A DNA stretch of 64,000 nt from Climacium dendroides (taxonomy: Eukaryota > Streptophyta > Bryopsida > Hypnales > Climaciaceae), in NCBI GenBank assembly GCA_950106755.1, contig OX467082.1:29140001-29204000 (forward strand). The letters run 5' to 3'. The position numbers and the translations under genes were made by a program. Shown here piece by piece: positions 1-11,527 of the stretch. The notes under the pieces are model-generated. The model was given only the letters and a program-made list of their open reading frames with translations, ran no database searches and had not been told where the DNA came from. How positions within the stretch are numbered: position 1 is the stretch's first letter; each line of letters begins with the position of its first letter.

Positions 1-1130
1 GATGATGCAACCTTGTAGAGGTTGAGCCTGATCCCTGTTTACTTTGACCCAGACCCCCGTGGTCCCTTTGTGGCTCCACAGCTCACCCCTCCTCATCCCC
101 CGCCTTCATGGGTTCACTCTGAGTTCACTGCAAGAAACTCGGCGAGTTTCCAAATCTGCTTTCTATTCTAGGAAATTTGTGAGTCATTCCCGGACTTCAT
201 GGATGCTTTCTGGCTCCCCAGCTCACCTCATCTCCCGCCTTGATGGAGCTCCTTTTCATTCGAAACTCTTGAATTGCCCTTCAACAAGCTCCCTAAGAAA
301 AAAATGTACACCATAGAAATTCTAAGAGGGTGTTGTTTGTTTGGAATTCCAGCAATGAAACGATGCAAGAGAGAAGAAGCCAACACGCTACTATACAAGC
401 GACCATAGTGTGGATGTTACATGTTCAACATGGGTGGTTATGCTTGCAGGTGACGATCTTGGACCTCCTTCTCTCGCCTCAGCTTAGCAGTTCTTGTGCC
501 CGCTTCCTCCTTATTGCAAGCGCAAGGAAATCGAATGACATAGGAGTGTAACTTAGAACCAGAACTTAACTGTAAACAAATTGAAGAAGCAAATAGAAAT
601 GATGACCTGTCCATCAAGCTTACAAAGCAGACGTGACTCGTAATCTCAGTGTTCTCACGTTCGGTGATACTCCATCATCTGATTCTCCGCAAGATGCAGG
701 CGCCCTTCACCCTCTCGGCCTTGTTGCGCAATAAGGTCATTCATGGAATGCGTAACATCCTGCAGACTTCGTTGTAGATCCACCCCAGGAGCAACAGCAG
801 CGTCCGGCCACTTCGAATGGGCATAGGGCCTCCGTGGAACTGGAGATATTGAAGCAATAGAAAGATGAGAATGATCAAATTCGAGAAAGGTTCCATCTCT
901 TCGCTATATGGATGCTTCTGTGGAATCTATTTCGAGTTGTATCCCTCTCTTACTAGCTTGCACTGGAATACAAGCAGAACGTCTATTTCGTTACATAGGC
1001 GATATTCCACTATCCAAAATTTGTTAGATGTATCTTCACAATGGTCTAATTTTTTTGGCAAAAACTAAGACCGGTATGGAATTTGGTTTAAGGCCGCGCG
1101 GCCTGAACTGTGCCATAGTAAAGGAGTATC
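1..1130. other. Unassigned stretch with moderate G+C and no gene model
   Basis: No intact gene is recognisable. A phrase of about 45 bp near 62-112 (agctcacc..., cccgccttcatgg) recurs near 197-245, a local direct duplication. On the minus strand, about 648-850 reads as an open, hydrophilic, helix-like peptide (with the phrase SLQDVTHSMNDLIAQQ) that ends in a stop. It could be a remnant of a coding exon or of a transposon, but no family can be named. Confidence 0.3.
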
Positions 1131-1251
1131 GCCAATGTGATGAAACTGACATTGAAGACAGTACATGCTCTCCCTAGGTCCATGTTTGAGTCCATTAGGC
1201 ATAAGCGTGTGACATTTTTCTCCCTGTACATTGTTTACAAATGCCGTAGAT

Positions 1252-1990
1252 TGGAGGAGCAGAGTGAACAGAGTCTGATGTTCGAAATTGACCGGAATCG
1301 TAAATTAGAGACCCAGGTAAATCTTCTTGCCCTGGCAACTTGGAAGTTCATAAGTTTGACATGTAGTGTTTCTTTCTTGGGTTAGACCGTTATTCTTCGT
1401 TTCGTTTCTTTGTTGATATGATTAGACATGGGCACGGGATAGCTCATCTTTTTCGAATGGTTGGTGTAGCTGCTAGATTTAGAGCAGCAACAGGCCATTT
1501 TTTGGTGAAATGTGGAGAAATGTGTCCAAGATCGTGACAGCCTTCACCATGCCTTGGAGGAGGAGCGCCTCCTTCGCAAAAGTGACAATGAAGAGATGAG
1601 AAAGAAGCTGAAGGTCAGTTTGTATTTCGTTGTTCTCTTTCTGCACATTTTCTTTCTGGTGGGATTAATTTGCATTAGGTCTTGAAGTGTTGAAATGGTC
1701 CGAGGTGGCCTAGTTCATTTGTAGGAGTCGATGCGATTCATTTAGGATGTCAATGAATTTTTAGCACTTGAATGAAGAAATCATGCTTCCAATGTTTTGG
1801 AATGAATGACGTGTAGTTTGGATGTTCCTATAATCGACTGTTCGAATTCTCTGTTTAGCTTGATGGCTATTGAGTTGAGCTATCCCTGTGCCATGCAACT
1901 GTACAATTTTCAGCTTAATAATGGGACTTTTTTTTGCACCAGGTGGCTCTTCTACGCATGCAAGAGGTAGAATCTGAAAACCACCAATGA
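1252..1990 (+). pseudogene. Coiled-coil exon remnants (three exon-like pieces)
   Basis: Three pieces share a phase and have plausible splice borders. The first ends with LEEQSEQSLMFEIDRNRKLE followed by TQ and a gtaaat donor at 1319. The second, about 1512-1614, encodes DSLHHALEEERLLRKSDNEE and ends in AAG before gtcagt. The third starts after tttgcaccag at 1942, encodes VALLRMQEVESENHQ and stops at 1990. All three are rich in Glu, Arg, Leu and Gln in heptad-like spacing, as in the stalk of a kinesin, myosin or similar rod protein. No upstream catalytic domain or start is visible, so this is either the 3' end of a gene that begins left of the window or a decayed fragment. The protein family is not identified. 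Confidence 0.3.
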
Positions 1991-2689
1991 AAGTTGTGAA
2001 TCAGTTTGCACTTGCCAAAAAGATGTAAATGTGAAGGGGGACCGTCATCTCTGATCCACAAGGGATTGAGCAACTTGTCTTTCCACTTTTTTTTGTATAA
2101 TTATGTTTGTGATCATCTAGAAGGGTCAAAGGTACTACTACCTAGCATGCAACTTATGAAGTATATAATGATATATTTTGTTGTTATATTTAAAGGATTA
2201 TTCAATAATTTCATAAGAATGAAGCCTATGTATAATGACATGTAGTAGGACATAGTAACTCTAAATTAAATGTTGAGATGTTACATTGTTAGGTTACGTG
2301 CACATATGACACCAACAAATGCAAGTTACCTTGTAGCTTATGTCTTTGTGGAAGACATCAATTGAATATGACAAATGGAAGATTGGAGTACCAAATGAAA
2401 TCAAGAATGAAGTCCATATTCCAAGAAATAAAAGAGGCAACAACAACAACAAAGAAGATGGCTATCTCAAAATTACATTCAGTACATGGAGTTGAGGTGT
2501 ATCTGTATCAAAATGTAGCTTTCAATATCCTTTGTATTCATTTGCTACCAATTGTTGGAAAATAGTAAAAAGATTCTTTTGTTCAAGTTTTATATCACCT
2601 GAAAGAGTAGAGAAGTGTTTGCATGTACAAAGTAAGTTTGAGGTACTTTATAATTGTTCTATACTAACAATGTATGTTTTCTGGAATTG

Positions 2690-4519
2690 CAGTGTGCACT
2701 TTGGGGCTTTAATGGCGGTGATACAACCTTGGGAAATTCCTACAAGCGTTTGCATGTTGATATTATGCTTCAATCAGATCTTGGAGTTTTCAGAACCTTG
2801 GTAGATATTTTATGAGTATTGGGAGGGTCAAGCAATGTGTTGCAGATGTTAGACAAGCACCTTTTTTTATGAAAGCGACATCTCGATATCAGAGCTTTTG
2901 GATACCAGAAATTGACAAAGGTATCTATTTCTGTTCACATACAAACTTTGTAGCTTTTGAACATTGAGCAGTGATGTAGGTATGATAAAAACTACTATTT
3001 ATTAGATCCAGAGATGAACCATTTGATAGTTATAATTTATATTTTCCAGTTTTAAGTTTAGTGATGATGAGTAATATGAAGAATATTGTGGCTAAACTAT
3101 TTTTTTTGACAATTCAAGTATATGAGTTTTGGATAAGTAGATGATATTGGTTGTACCAAGTTATTGTATTTTGCATGGTTGGAGTATTTGAAGACAAATG
3201 CATATCATCAATGGTAAAGTTCCTTGAATGGTATCAATTAGCGTGTCACACACATAAGTATACTAAAATGACCCTCACAGAGATGGATGATCTCATGTGC
3301 TCGTGAGTGAATGAACTTACATAATTACTTTATTTGGTTTCACGTTGATATCAATCATATATTAAGAAAATATTGGTTTTTTTAACACCTTGATTGTAAT
3401 TATAGTACTCAGATAACAATTTCCTACTAGCTTTATGCACTTTATGTGAATGATAGGGCAATCACATTTTTCAAGCAGAGCTTCAAAGATCATAAAAAAT
3501 CTTCTTTCAATTTGGTGAAAATCCATGCAATACGCCATTTCAGTGATGCAATCCAACGTTCAGGTTCACCTTTTGAATACACCACAAACATGTACAAGCA
3601 CTTGCACATTAATCTCATGAAGTTTGCCTATCGATCAAGCAATAGGCATGATTACACTAGTGAAATCCTTAAATACAATTCTCGATTGCAATGCTCTTGG
3701 CAAAAAGCTGGAGAAGTTGAAGCATTTGAATCAACTATTGAAAAAGTTGTAACCTTATCAGGTATGCTACTGAGTCTACATCATATGCTTTGAAGGACTA
3801 TATGGAAAGGAATTGCATTTTTTTTCTTTTACTTGTGATAACAACCAAATTAACTTATTTCATTTGTTTGGATGTTTGTTTAAGCTGTGTAGATTGGAAA
3901 GAATGTCATGTTCAACCCCCATGCTTACCTATGGTTGTCTTGCTTGATACCTATTTCCCTTGAATTGCCTTTTAGGAATAAACTGCTTCCTCGTGTGTGT
4001 TCCATTCTTTCAGCACAACATGAACTCTTTCAATTGCTACAAAGCCTTCATGTCTTCAAAGAGGCAAATAATTTACAAGGAGGTGAAGTTCTTCGCATCT
4101 TTTCTTCACTAGATGTGCCAGCTGGTCCAAGTGAACGATTTAAAGAGTAGCCACTTTATGGTCGTGTAAGACATGAATTTCATAGAGCACCATACTACAG
4201 CGATATTGCTCTACAAATGGAGGATGTAGGCATAGAAGAAATCACAATGTATTGCCAATTGCAACTCATTTTCCAGACTTCTTTTGTAGATTTTGATAGT
4301 AATATATTGGCATCGAAGAACTTAGCATTCATATGCATGTATAAGGTTCTACGTCGAAGTCCATTGAATGAGTTGGTAAAATGCAAAGAGCTTGTGTGGG
4401 ATCCATACATAGATTCTTCTTATCTGGTGGTTGATATTGCTACCATTCTTCGAGTCATCCACATTGTACCAAACTTTGTAGAAGATGGTCATTTTTTCCT
4501 TAATAAATACAAATTCTAA
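2690..4519 (+). pseudogene. Decayed Plavaka-type transposase (CACTA-related DNA transposon)
   Basis: Separate reading-frame fragments follow one another in the order expected of the Plavaka transposase family. At 2741-2815 one reads YKRLHVDIMLQSDLGVFRTL, matching the family's 'hq.DLGVFktL' block. At 2906-2985 one reads GIYFCSHTNFVAFEH and is then broken by stops. At 3446-3760 is the clearest block: KIHAIRHFSDAIQRSGSPFE, then a Y.T...K.LHI..MK.AYRSSNRHDYT pattern. At about 4260-4519 is the C-terminal block with RRSPLNE, VVDIATILRVIHIVPNF and a final FFLNKYKF. In-frame stops and frame changes separate the blocks, so the gene is dead. The family recognition rests on remembered motif patterns, not on a search. 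Element ends were not located. Confidence 0.68.
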
Positions 4520-5494
4520 TCTATTGTTCTCATGAAGGACTCATGGTTACATAATTCTTTATAAATGACTACTTACTTGCCACTAATATTGATTGTCCAG
4601 CATCATTTGAAGCTCAATTTCATTTTTTAAGTAAATAGAAGTTTCAAGGTTTCTTTCCTTCATAACCACCAAGTAATTATTAAACATTCAATGTTTAACA
4701 AATGAGGGTAAGAATATTCATTCTGTCTTGTTGTAAAATTTGAGGGTTATTGATGATTTGTATAGTGGAGAATGACTTGGAGATGAAATTGACAAATATA
4801 ATTTATCAATATTGTATTCAATGACCTCTACAATTACAATGAATTGATAGAGGTAGTCTGCTTGGTTAGTGTACTAAATATTATAGTGTTAAATACATGG
4901 ATTTTGTGTGCAAACTCTAAAATATAAGGAAGTACAGAATTAGTGAAAATTCAATGCATAGACATCATCATGTGTGATAGAAGCATTGATTTAATTTGTC
5001 TGAAATCAGTACTAATGCAACATGAAGTTAGTCATCCATTGCTATACAATTGAAGTTATACATATTTAGTAAGGCACAACTATCATGCAATTTCAACACT
5101 TAAAATTCACATATGAATGAGATGCATAAATCGCACTGTCATCATGAATGTTCATATTGTGTCACAATAATATTTCCAACCAAATGAATGTAATACGAAA
5201 GTTGTGCTCAACGATAATCATACGATTACTAGTGACAATTCGTGATAGGGGAACTTTGTGATGAGCTTATAACTTGAACAAAAGATGCTAGCATGAATAG
5301 AGCAATACTTACAATTGAGATATGTAGATGACTTGAAATAGTGTGTTCATTATATGGTCATAGATAGAACAATAAGCTACAAGATTTGTCTTTACAAAAT
5401 GGGTACATAAACTCTGATTGATTTGATATTTATAAGATATATATACAAAATATCTAGAAATGAATAGATTGGTACTCATTTTAGGGATGTTTTA
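4520..5494. other. A+T-rich intergenic DNA, nothing recognised
   Basis: No reading frame with coding character, no terminal inverted repeats and no tandem repeat were seen here. It may be the 3' part of the transposon whose decayed transposase ends at 4519. Confidence 0.5.
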
Positions 5495-6230
5495 GTAAAA
5501 TTTGTTTTGTTTTGTTTGATATAGTGAGATCTCCTTGACTATGCGTCCTTCAATGGCATACTTGGTACCATCGGAAAGTTCTCGGCGAGGAGGGATGTAT
5601 AGGGCACTGTTTCGTGGTATTTGGACATATAGTATGAAAGTTTGAATATTGAATTTTGAAGTTTTTATGAGTTAGAAAATTAGAAAATTACTTTGACTTT
5701 CATTTTGGTTGTAGTAATGCCACAAAGCACACTAGTCCATCCATTAAGATAGAGTGTTTATTTGTTTGCTTGTTTTGTTTGATACAATGAGATCTATTGG
5801 ACCATATATCTCCTGGTCACGTGCTTGGTATCATCGGAAAGTCCTCAATGAAGAGGGGTGCAAGAGCTTGGTTCCAACCTACGATGTGAAAGTTATTGAA
5901 TTTCAAAGTTTTTATGAATTGAAAAATTAGAAAATTATTTTTACTTTGGCAATTACTATGGCAACGGCACAAAGCACACTAAGTAAGGGTTAAGTTGGGT
6001 TGGTTGTTTTGTTTTGATTGTTACGTTGAGATCTCTCGGACCAGACATCCTCTACTCGCATGCTTGGTACTATTGGAAAGTTCTTTGCCAAAAAGGGTGT
6101 ACATGCTTTGTTCCTTGGCATCCAACTTACAACAACAACCCAAAAAACTTGAATTTCAAAGATATAATGTATGGATTGTATAAAATTATGCAAAAAAAAA
6201 ATACTTTTACTTTTCATTTTCACATTGCAC
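5495..6230 (+). repeat. Three tandem units of about 240-263 bp
   Basis: The phrase 'gagatct' followed by a ggac/gac, a (t)gcttggtac-like string and 'ggaaagt' recurs with starts at about 5526, 5789 and 6028, giving spacings of about 263 and 239 bp. Each unit starts with a T/G-rich tract (ttgttttgttt) and the first two end with 'cacaaagcacacta'. The units are clearly diverged. They are non-coding and may be subterminal repeats of a neighbouring transposon, but no element ends were found. Confidence 0.75.
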
Positions 6231-6232
6231 AC

Positions 6233-6459
6233 TACACTAATGATGATAAATAGTGTTACCCATACTAACTGTTTTTAGAAATGCTATAAGTTTTGACTCT
6301 TCATAAATATTGTTACGAAAATCATAAATCCTAATGTCATTCTAAGTGGGAAAACTCTACTAACATCCATAGTTGGTAAAAATATTCATCAAGAGTAAAA
6401 ACTGATGGCTTTTTAAAATCAATTAGTGTAGGTAACACTATTTATCATCATTAGTGTAC
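6233..6459. mobile_element. 227-bp MITE-like inverted-repeat element
   Basis: The left end TACACTAATGATGATAAATA, continuing to about 6268, is repeated as its reverse complement at about 6424-6459 with only a few differences over some 36 bp. The pairing extends weakly inwards (ttttgactctt against aagagtaaaaac). No coding potential. The target-site duplication is not clear, so the superfamily cannot be assigned. Confidence 0.8.
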
Positions 6460-6589
6460 TGTAGTTTATTTTTGAAATCCGGAGTTGAATGGTCATCATT
6501 CTGTTTCGCGTCATCCCAAATACCGGTAGAATTTTTACCCATTCCAGGTAAAACCTTCATCAGCCAGTCAGTTTAATAAATTAAAAAAA

Positions 6590-7115
6590 AGGGGTTAAAA
6601 AATCCCCTTCCCCCCGTTCCCCCCGTTCCCTGCCCAAGTGCCGAACTGCCAAGCATTGTGTGGCAGCCCCGCAGAAAGCCATCGGAGTCGAACTCGAAGA
6701 TTTCTCTCTTCCATCCCGGAGGAGCCTCCATCCAGTTTTAGATTCTGTTTTGGACTCTCCCTTTCCAATCCCGCCCACGTGAAAACGGATCCCGCTAACC
6801 ACTCGACCACATCCACCTGGACATCGATCCCGTCTTTTCAGATAAGCCGACGTTCCCGCTCGCGTTCTCGCTCCGTTCCCTACAGTGTCCCTTCCACGGA
6901 CGTTCTCGAAAGTTCCGAGACGATCTGGACAGGCTCTGCCTGGCGGGCGGGCGGGCGGGCGGGGGGGGGGCCGACGAATGACCCGTAAGTTTCTGTTTTA
7001 GGTAAAGTTCCAAACACTCACTAATTTGAGCTTCTGACCGAGTGTCGCCCATTCGTGTCACCGCTCCTTTGGGGGTCGACTGATCGACTGATCGACTGGC
7101 TTTGATTGTCAACCT
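6590..7115. other. G+C-rich island without convincing gene
   Basis: Base composition changes abruptly to G+C-rich, with C runs at 6601-6630, a gggc repeat at 6945-6972, and open frames on both strands of up to 116 codons. Their translations are low-complexity (Ser/Arg/Pro-rich), carry no domain I recognise, and are expected by chance in G+C-rich DNA. On the minus strand near 6816-6770 the sequence GTGGTCGAGTGGTTAGCGGG resembles the 5' half of a serine tRNA, but the T-arm and acceptor pairing are absent. This may be a CpG-like promoter relic or the head of a tRNA-derived SINE. Confidence 0.35.
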
Positions 7116-7489
7116 TGGAATGATTTTTTTTCTTTCCTTTTCCCTGAAGATTTTTTTAAGGGGGGGGGGGCTGAAATGGGGATTCTCGGCACTAAATTAT
7201 TGGGCAACTAACTGACTGTGGAGGCGACGAAGTTAGAAAGGGGGGTGGAGAGGTCCATACAGAAACTTTTTGAGTTTTACCGGCTAATTTCCTTCAATTC
7301 CCATATTGAACCGGTTTTTCCAGCACTGAGTCCGGTTATTTTCTCTATTTTTTTACTCAAAATAGAAATTTTATAGATTTTTGCACCGGTTTTTTGTCGA
7401 TGTTTTCAAATTGCAACTGGTTTTTTTCCTACTTCCTCTGGCTAACTTTGAACTAGCCGCCGGTTTTTTCCGAACATTGGTCCATACAG

Positions 7490-7806
7490 AAAAAATCGTC
7501 CACCGAGGAAGAGCTGAAACTGAATTTCGGGGAGGTGAAGCTTCTTGGAATATTTTTTCGTAAATATTTTATTTTTGGATGTCAAGTGGAATTGGCATCT
7601 AACCCAAGTTGTTTCATGTTTTGGGGAGTTTTGGGGAATTAGTTATGAATTTTTGAAGTTGAAATGGTTTTGGGCTCTAAAATCGCCCACCAGCTCCTAA
7701 ATTTGTACATTGTTGACGCTATAAAAAAAAACATGTACAAATAGTGTGCATTTGAGGAGGTGGACAATTTTAGAATTTGTGCGCTTTTAAAAACCTCCTA
7801 CCTTAG
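7490..7806 (+). mobile_element. MITE copy, family with ends AAGGTAGGAGGTT
   Basis: The segment from 'ggggaggtgaagcttcttgg' to 'acctcctaccttag' matches in order the segments at 58010-58334 (+), 57340-57675 (reverse) and parts of 36163-36840. Shared phrases include 'ggaattggcatctaaccca', 'attagttatgaa' and 'aacatgtacaa'. Only the right terminal repeat is preserved here. Non-coding. Confidence 0.6.
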
Positions 7807-7865
7807 ATATTTTTTTGGAAAGGAATGGATCATTTTGCTAGCTATGGACAGGCATGTGTAATGTA

Positions 7866-8130
7866 TGGTGAGTACCTCCAAACTGCCACTTTTTGCTATT
7901 GTGTGTGCCTGGTTACTATTATTAGATTGTTCAAATTTTCAGGTTTCTTGTTGACAAGTGAAAGGAGGTTCCAACACACCAAAGAATACAACATTTGTAT
8001 ACAAAAATTATAAAGGAACAAAGTTCGGTTCTATGACAATTTCTTCCACGTAAGTCAAGGTACATAATTGATTTTGGAGCCATGTACACAACTAGTGAAG
8101 ATAACAGATTAGGAGATCCATAGCACATTA
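7866..8130 (+). mobile_element. Diverged copy of the element in allene oxide cyclase intron 2
   Basis: Phrases such as 'ccactttttgctat', 'gtgaaaggaggttccaac' and 'caccaaagaa' occur in the same order as in 39080-39371. The terminal inverted repeats are eroded in this copy. Confidence 0.5.
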
Positions 8131-8179
8131 CAAGGGACGCTTTAATTGAATGGGAAGAATTGAGGAACCTTTGCAATGA

Positions 8180-10490
8180 GAGAAGCTTAAAAGCTTACAC
8201 TAAGAGCCCCTCCACAACACATTTCAAGTTCCAAGTCCCATTAAATTCTCAAAATCTAATTGGTAAAGAGTTGAAAATTGGGACTTAGGGCTTCACACTA
8301 CATCCAAAGTCTTTTTTCAAGGCCAAATTTCAACTTTCTTGGGTTGTAATAAAAAAATATCAAATGTAAAATTTGGAGCTTCATGTTTTTTATTTCACTT
8401 TATATTCAAAAAAATTATTGTGACTTGTTCAAGACCGAGTTGGGTTTCATTTTTGCTAGATCCAATTCAGTAGACCTCCAAGTTTAATTTCCATGGTGTC
8501 AAAACTTCCCAAAAGCATTGCCATGTTGGCATTTTGGAGTGACATGGGACTCATAAGCTATTAACTTATAAAGCGAGACATGAAGCCTCAAGTAATGTTT
8601 TATACTAAATATCAATGATTAAAAAAATGCATATTACAAAATAAGTTTAATATTTCTCACATAATCTTATTAGGTGTTGTTTGTATAATTGTTGCATGAG
8701 TATGAAATGTCATTAGAAAATTTATTAATAGTATATAAGTATTCATACATTATTTTGAATGTTAAATTTTATTCTATTATCACAATTTCAATCATAATTT
8801 GCATCACATAATGTCATTTTTTTAATAAATCAATCATTAGGGCTCCATTTCTCTTTAACCTACATTTATATTTGAAGATATTTAATTTTAATTTTTGGAA
8901 GCACCAAAGGCAATGCGTAATAAATGGATTAGCAATCTAACTCAATGTCAATGAAAGGACAAAATAATGGCCCACAAAACTCAAAAACAAATCACATTAC
9001 TTTAAAATTATATAACTTGAAGAAGAAGACAAAATAATCAAGGCTTTTGTATTCTATGTCTAAAGTCATATTTTGTACAAAATGTCATGGGTGTAAGTGA
9101 TAAAAGGACACCTTAAGTTTGCCGCTTAAAGTTTCAACTAGAGGACCATATATGTACCTAAGGCCTAAACCTACTTCAAATTAAAGGTCATCATTAATTA
9201 TGTAAGACTCGTTTACAATTACAACATTTTTAGATGGATAAGATAGTAACACTACTCTATGGAAAAGATGATTTAATATTATGTGTAAATATGAATTCAA
9301 ATGCAATCTTTCTTTAAAATTAAACCATCTTGTTCCTTCACTTTTTCCATTGCCAATAAAACTGTGAATTGAAATTCAAAAATTAGTTTGATAGATGTGT
9401 CTTTAAAGACAATGATAATGATATCAAAAATTTCAAATTGTTTGTTGAATATTGGAAATACTATCCTCAAGACTCCTTGAAATTAAGTTCTCGAGACTAA
9501 GGTTGATGCTTAAGAAAATTACCTATACAAACAAATTGTCTCCAAGGAAAGTGATATAATCACAATATAAAAATATTTAATTACACTGAAAGCAAGGTAA
9601 TTACAAGAAAGTTGAGTTGTTTCTAAAGAAAATGAGATAGCTTCAATGATACTAAATGAATAAACTACATTGAAGGTAAATGATTACTACAAACATCTGT
9701 GTTAATAATATTTAAAGTAAAATTTGGATTAGTTAAGTCATCATTTACTCAATTTATTTATTAAAGTATATTCAATTGTTTTTAATGGTCTATAAATTTT
9801 TTTAAATTTTTGACATTATTCTTGAAAAAATATGATTATAGTAATGATTGGAGACATGTGGCATTAAATGAAAAGTATGTGCTAGTTGGATGCACTTTGT
9901 AATAGATTAAATTATTCACTTTAAGTATAGAGGAATTTTTTAATCTTTAAAGTAGAAGTGAAATCATCCCATAACTAATAAATTAACCATTTTGACTTGT
10001 TACACCTTTTTTTTAAACACATGGACAAATAGGAAAACATACGCAAAATTGAAAGACAAGCCCTCGGTGGAAATTTACTTGTTACACCTTTATATTAAAG
10101 AAATATAATGTACTTGAAGTAAGAAGAAAAAAAAATCATTCCAAAGATTTGTTTCTTGTAAAAAAAATATAGAAAAGAGATTAATAGAGGTCACAATGAT
10201 TTGTTCAAATAATATGTATGACACTACTTTACCAAAGTCACATTATTTTAGTGCGAATTGGATTACTACTCCGTTGTACAGTACAATTTTTCTAAATAAA
10301 ATTCTCAGGTGACACTAATATTCTCGGTGACTAAATAACTAATAGGACAAATCAGTCTTAAATTTTGCGATAATAAGATACTAATTCAAAGAGGAAACTA
10401 ACTAAATATAATGAACGTTGCACGAACAAGCGCTGCAGGTGTCATAATTCCAAACGAGGAAAATGTGCTGAAATAGCCAAGCAGTAATAA
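8180..10490. other. A+T-rich intergenic DNA, nothing recognised
   Basis: No reading frame, no clear repeat and no promoter-like structure were found in this 2.3 kb. The next gene (COP1) begins at a sharp rise in G+C near 10500. Confidence 0.5.
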
Positions 10491-10499
10491 TTCTTTTCG

Positions 10500-11527
10500 G
10501 GCCGGGGGGGACGTGGCAGCATTAGAACGAAAGTAAACTTCGAGTTTTACCGAAGCCCGTCTGCTTTGCTGTCTGGCTGTCTGGCTATGGCGTCGCCCCC
10601 GTCGTCACTACCAGTACTTTGCGACGCCCGGTGCAGTGTTGCTCCGCCATTCTACGGGCCTCTGCTCGGCCCCGTCGATGCTCCGGGGTAGCGCTTTGTA
10701 TTCGTCCCGTTCTTCGGGTGCCAACGACTTCTCGTATGCTCCCTTTGGTTCAAATTGGCGTCCTCTCTAAGTCATGTAGTCTCGTGGCTGCTCTGGTAAC
10801 GGACTTTCGGATTGCGAGGGGTTGAGGCCTTCGTTTGGAGCTTCCAAGCAGTCGTGAGAACTTGTAACGTGTTTGCCGAAACTCTGCGGGTTTCGTTTGA
10901 TTCTGGAAACCGCAATTTCGTTCCATTCTGTTGTGTATGGACGTAGATTTCAGTCTTTGTGCGACACGGTCTGAGACTTCGGGATTTTGAATGTTTATGG
11001 ATAGCGAAGAAGCTTGGAGAATCGTTGTCTGCATCCCGAGATCTCGTGAGTAGCTGAGGCGTTGGTACTTTGTGGCGGCGAATGGGGAAATGGGAGTGTG
11101 CCGGCTCTATTATTGTTCGTGTCGCAGGTTTTGGAGCTGAAAGATATTGATGAACTCGCTCTTCTGTTAATTTCTGTATCTCCTGGAATCAGACTTATGG
11201 TTCAGCTTCGAAGAGGTTTCTTGCTGTCGCTTCTAATTCCGGTTTCTTAGGGTTTTCGAGTAGATGTTCTGTTCTTCGGGATCATTTTCGAGGTTTCAAA
11301 TTGAGGAGGAGGCTTCGTAGTGTTGTTTCGGACGCTGGTGGATATGTCTGGCCTCCCGAAAGTCACATGTGGAGCCAAATGCGGACTGTGAGATTCCTCA
11401 ACGGTGGAAGACGAAGAGATGGCCTGAATAACATCGGCTTGATTCGTTATCTTGTTTTTTTCGGTCAGTCGGTGAGTGGTAGTGGTGGGAGATTTGGCTG
11501 CAGTATCTAAGGGAAGGTTTGACAGGG
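10500..11527 (+). promoter_or_regulatory. COP1 promoter and long 5' leader
   Basis: G+C content rises from about 10500 and stays moderate to the COP1 start at 11528, as expected of a plant promoter and leader. A possible leader intron runs from the 'gtgagt' at about 11046 to 'gtgtcgcag' ending at about 11128. Several short upstream open frames lie in this region (for example 11062-11250 and 11301-11510), which could reduce translation if they are in the mature leader. The transcription start cannot be placed from sequence. Confidence 0.45.

Noticed and set aside
3362..3556. Minus-strand 64-codon frame
   Set aside because: It lies antisense to the Plavaka relic, whose plus-strand motifs explain the open frame.
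6581..7112. Open frames up to 116 codons on both strands in the G+C-rich island
   Set aside because: Stops are rare by composition there. The frames overlap on both strands and none contains a recognisable domain.
11519..11527. Earlier COP1 start upstream of 11528
   Set aside because: The upstream in-frame codon is TTG; the first ATG is at 11528 and gives the expected N-terminus.
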